64,000 nucleotides of DNA from Carallia brachiata. Taxonomy: Eukaryota; Streptophyta; Magnoliopsida; Malpighiales; Rhizophoraceae. A model generated the notes under the pieces. It had not been told where the DNA came from, did no database searches, and worked only from the letters and a program-made list of their open reading frames with translations. The stretch lies in the NCBI GenBank assembly GCA_021464245.1, contig JADCRB010000013.1:8406895-8470894 (forward strand), written 5' to 3'. A program made the position numbers and the translations under genes. Shown here piece after piece: positions 61,697 to 64,000 of the stretch. The number at the start of each line of letters is the position of its first letter. The stretch's first letter is position 1.

Positions 61697-63289
61697 GTGA
61701 ATTACCTGAAGGTGCTGCTTGCTTGCTGATTCCATCTTACAATATTACTCACTTATAAACCACAAAAATAAACTAAACACAATCCATTGTATAAGTGGAC
61801 TGTGTGCTTGTTAGAGGACATACGATATGTAGACTTCCTATTTTTCTGTTTGCCTTTGACTGAGCGGGTAAAATTTTCATGGTTTGGAAATTTATGTTGT
61901 CTTTGGTGCTTCTTGTCTTTTGATATCATTTGTTTTTTTTTTTTTTAATTGATTTGTTTACTTCCCCATTTCAGTTTAAGCAGAAATTGGTTTTGGCTAC
62001 CGATGATAAAATATAGGTTTTTAGGGACAACAGGATGGGAAAGGATCTTGTCACAATAGAATGCATATGTAGAAGTATTTATAGTCAACTTGAAGTCTTT
62101 CATTTTCAGTTGTCAGCATGAGAAAATTTTCTTATGGAGAAGAAAAACTAAAATGATACAAAATGTTCTCAAAAATAAATTGTGTTTTCTCCCAATGTTA
62201 TTCTAGAGCTGGGTTTTCAATTAATGTCTTCTTCCCATAAGCTTTGCTGGTCAAATTGTTAGGATGAAGAATTGGTGCAAAGGAACTTTTGTTTGTCATG
62301 AACTTGAAGTCTACCTTGAATTTTCAATGTAAGCTTTTATGATCATTTAGGCTTCCGTGATTCTGATGGCATGCCTAGAAGTATAGTGATTGTTGTATAT
62401 ATATGTTTCATGTAAGGGATTGCTTACGCAACATTAAAATCCACTTGAAATATCCTTCACAAAAATTATTTTATGCTGTCATTGGTAGATTGAATGTCTA
62501 AGCATTTATTAATAGTTATTTATGCATATACTGGCCCAAGCTCGAAGGTACTTATTCTTGTTCGCAAGGGACTTTACGCTTGTGTTTCAGGAACTTCGTT
62601 GGATGAGTTGCATTCTTCTGCATAGTTGTATTTACTTTGGTTTGCATCTTGATCATGCACAGAAGTTGATGGAATTCTATTGCCTGATAAGGTTGATCTC
62701 CTCTGTACGGTGTATGTGCTTATGAGGAGGTAGTTTTCGGATGGCTGAATAATACCGTGAGAACCCGTAACTTGGCCGTTCACGAGCTGAAAGAAACCTT
62801 ATATTATATGCCGTGCAAAATGTGTTTGTCAGCTTTTATTCGAGGAGGAAACTCAGTTTTTTGCATGCCTATGGGAACTATAAATAGGTTGGATTAATTA
62901 AGATTATGTTTAATTCAAATATGGACCATTACTGGATAAGTATACCCTCATGTTAGTAGGTTATGTAAACACTTGGACTTCATGTAATAAGAAGGACAAC
63001 TCAATGTTCCTTGCTTTCCAGTTTGGAAACTATTGAACTATGGGTTAATTGCGCAGACCTCTTGCCGTTCAGTGGATTTCTCTCAAAGTTCCAAATATAC
63101 TCTTTTTGTTTTTTGGGAAATTGAAATGATAAGGGAACAATTGTTTGTTTCACGAATTCATGATTGCTGGACAGCAATCTCGAAGCAAGTACACCTAATA
63201 AAGGATTTGTAACTCCCTCTCCGAACGTCCCAGTTCCTTGCACTTGTGGGGAGCGACTGCGTCAACTAATTCTGTTATGAGTCCCGTTA
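61697..63289. other. no assigned gene
   Basis: Possible continuation of the transcript suggested at 60.3-61.7 kb. Scattered open frames (for example around 62522-62725) have no recognised product. No repeat boundaries seen. Confidence 0.35.
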
Positions 63290-63511
63290 GGTGGACGGGA
63301 TTAAGTGGACGAAAAATAGATCGAAATTTTTTTTTGTACAATCAGGTGATTTATTTGTGCAACCAGATGCTTAATTTTTACAACGAAAAAATATATGAAA
63401 AAATACTTCAAAATTTGTTACAATAATTTAGTTTCTCGTTGTACAAAAAAATCATCTAATTGTACAAAAAAATTCTCACATTTATTCTCCGTCCACTAAA
63501 TTCTGTCTACC
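63290..63511. mobile_element. MITE with TA target duplication, 222 bp
   Basis: The left end GGTGGACGGGATTAAGTGGA and the inverse of the right end, GGTAGACAGAATTTAGTGGA, form terminal inverted repeats. The inner parts (tttttgtacaatcaggtgat and atcatctaattgtacaaaaa) are also complementary, so the whole element can fold back. TA lies at both edges (63288-63289, 63512-63513). This layout fits a Tc1/mariner-type MITE. No coding. Confidence 0.8.
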
Positions 63512-63733
63512 TATATTTTTCCTTCTGTTATTTGTCGATAGTCAACCTTTCTTTTTACACTTCACAGTAGTACTATAGTGATAATCCTTTTTCTTTTTTA
63601 TTATGGCTCTTAATTTTTTGTTTTCTTGATATAGTTTTGTCACGCATGTAAATCAGGAGGAGGGCCTCTCCTGCTCCATTTGGTTGTAGGATGGGATAAG
63701 AAAGAAGATCCCATGAACAATTTGGAGACATTA

Positions 63734-64000
63734 AGGGTGTGTTTGTTTGAGCGGACATTTAACTCCAGGTAATTTTCCAGCGTTTGGTGCGCTGAACATA
63801 GTCAGTCAACGGAAAATCATGTACAAGTTAGAGCCTACCAGCATCTTCGAGGCTTCAAATTAGTTTGTTGATGGTCGAAAACGACAGATCAGAGGCGGGT
63901 GAGCTTTTCCAGACCGTTTTCAAGCTTTGATGATAGCTGACAAAACGGCAAGTGACGGCGGAGCAGGTGGAAGACAGTGGGCTTCAAGCGGCTTTTTCGA
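63734..64000 (+). mobile_element. possible left end of a DNA transposon running out of the window
   Basis: The bases TTAAGGGTGTGTTTGTTTG resemble PIF/Harbinger-type or hAT termini. The DNA to the right is GC-richer and free of long frames. The other end is outside, so this cannot be confirmed. Confidence 0.3.

Noticed and set aside
1..64000. CRISPR arrays, bacterial operons, integrons
   Set aside because: No regularly spaced direct repeats; all recognised genes are spliced plant nuclear genes.

Overview
This window is nuclear DNA of a core eudicot plant. The genes are split by GT-AG introns, intergenic DNA is AT-rich, and the transposons are plant types (tRNA-derived SINEs, hAT MITEs, a short LTR element). 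It carries the common-symbiosis gene CYCLOPS/IPD3, so the lineage is expected to be able to form arbuscular mycorrhiza. A woody rosid such as a Sapindales (Citrus-like) species is a guess from overall feel and is not proven by the sequence.

Layout: (1) 268-2032 (+), 3' part of an EngB/YihA-type GTPase gene whose 5' end lies outside the window. (2) 3384-3830 (-), three collinear scraps of a CYCLOPS locus, a decayed and internally deleted duplicate. (3) 4284-4613 (+), a small secreted peptide precursor of unknown family. (4) 5762-8546 (-), LTV1, a 40S ribosome biogenesis factor, with a telo-box upstream. (5) 10847-11306 (-), a doubtful two-exon mini-gene. (6) 15640-18706 (-), a Golgi DUF248 methyltransferase of the PMT20/21 type. 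(7) 18.7-27 kb, a gene-poor stretch with a LINE-like tail, other retroelement debris and microsatellites. (8) 27159-34791 (+), mitochondrial COQ3 in nine exons with three tRNA-derived SINEs in its introns. (9) 36089-40010 (+), a GDSL esterase/lipase in five exons. (10) 40973-49478 (-), an intact 11-exon CYCLOPS with a GC-AG first intron, a 1.26 kb LTR retroelement in intron 2 and a hAT MITE in intron 9. (11) 49.5-56.8 kb, intergenic with a second copy of that MITE family. (12) 56869-59600 (-), plastid ClpP3 in two exons. (13) 60-64 kb, no identified gene: a possible promoter, a 90-100 bp exon-like duplication and a TA-flanked MITE.

The genes are unlinked in function: organelle housekeeping (EngB, COQ3, ClpP3), ribosome assembly (LTV1), secretory pathway (PMT, GDSL lipase, the peptide) and root symbiosis signalling (CYCLOPS). 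Exon phase arithmetic shows five single-base-type frame breaks in LTV1, PMT, COQ3 and the GDSL lipase, plus an in-frame stop in LTV1, while CYCLOPS, ClpP3 and the EngB part are clean. Either the assembly has uncorrected indels or several of these copies are decaying alleles. The most notable structural observations are the CYCLOPS-derived fragment, the hAT MITE family with perfect 8-bp target duplications, the SINE cluster in COQ3 and the candidate tyrosine-sulfated peptide gene.
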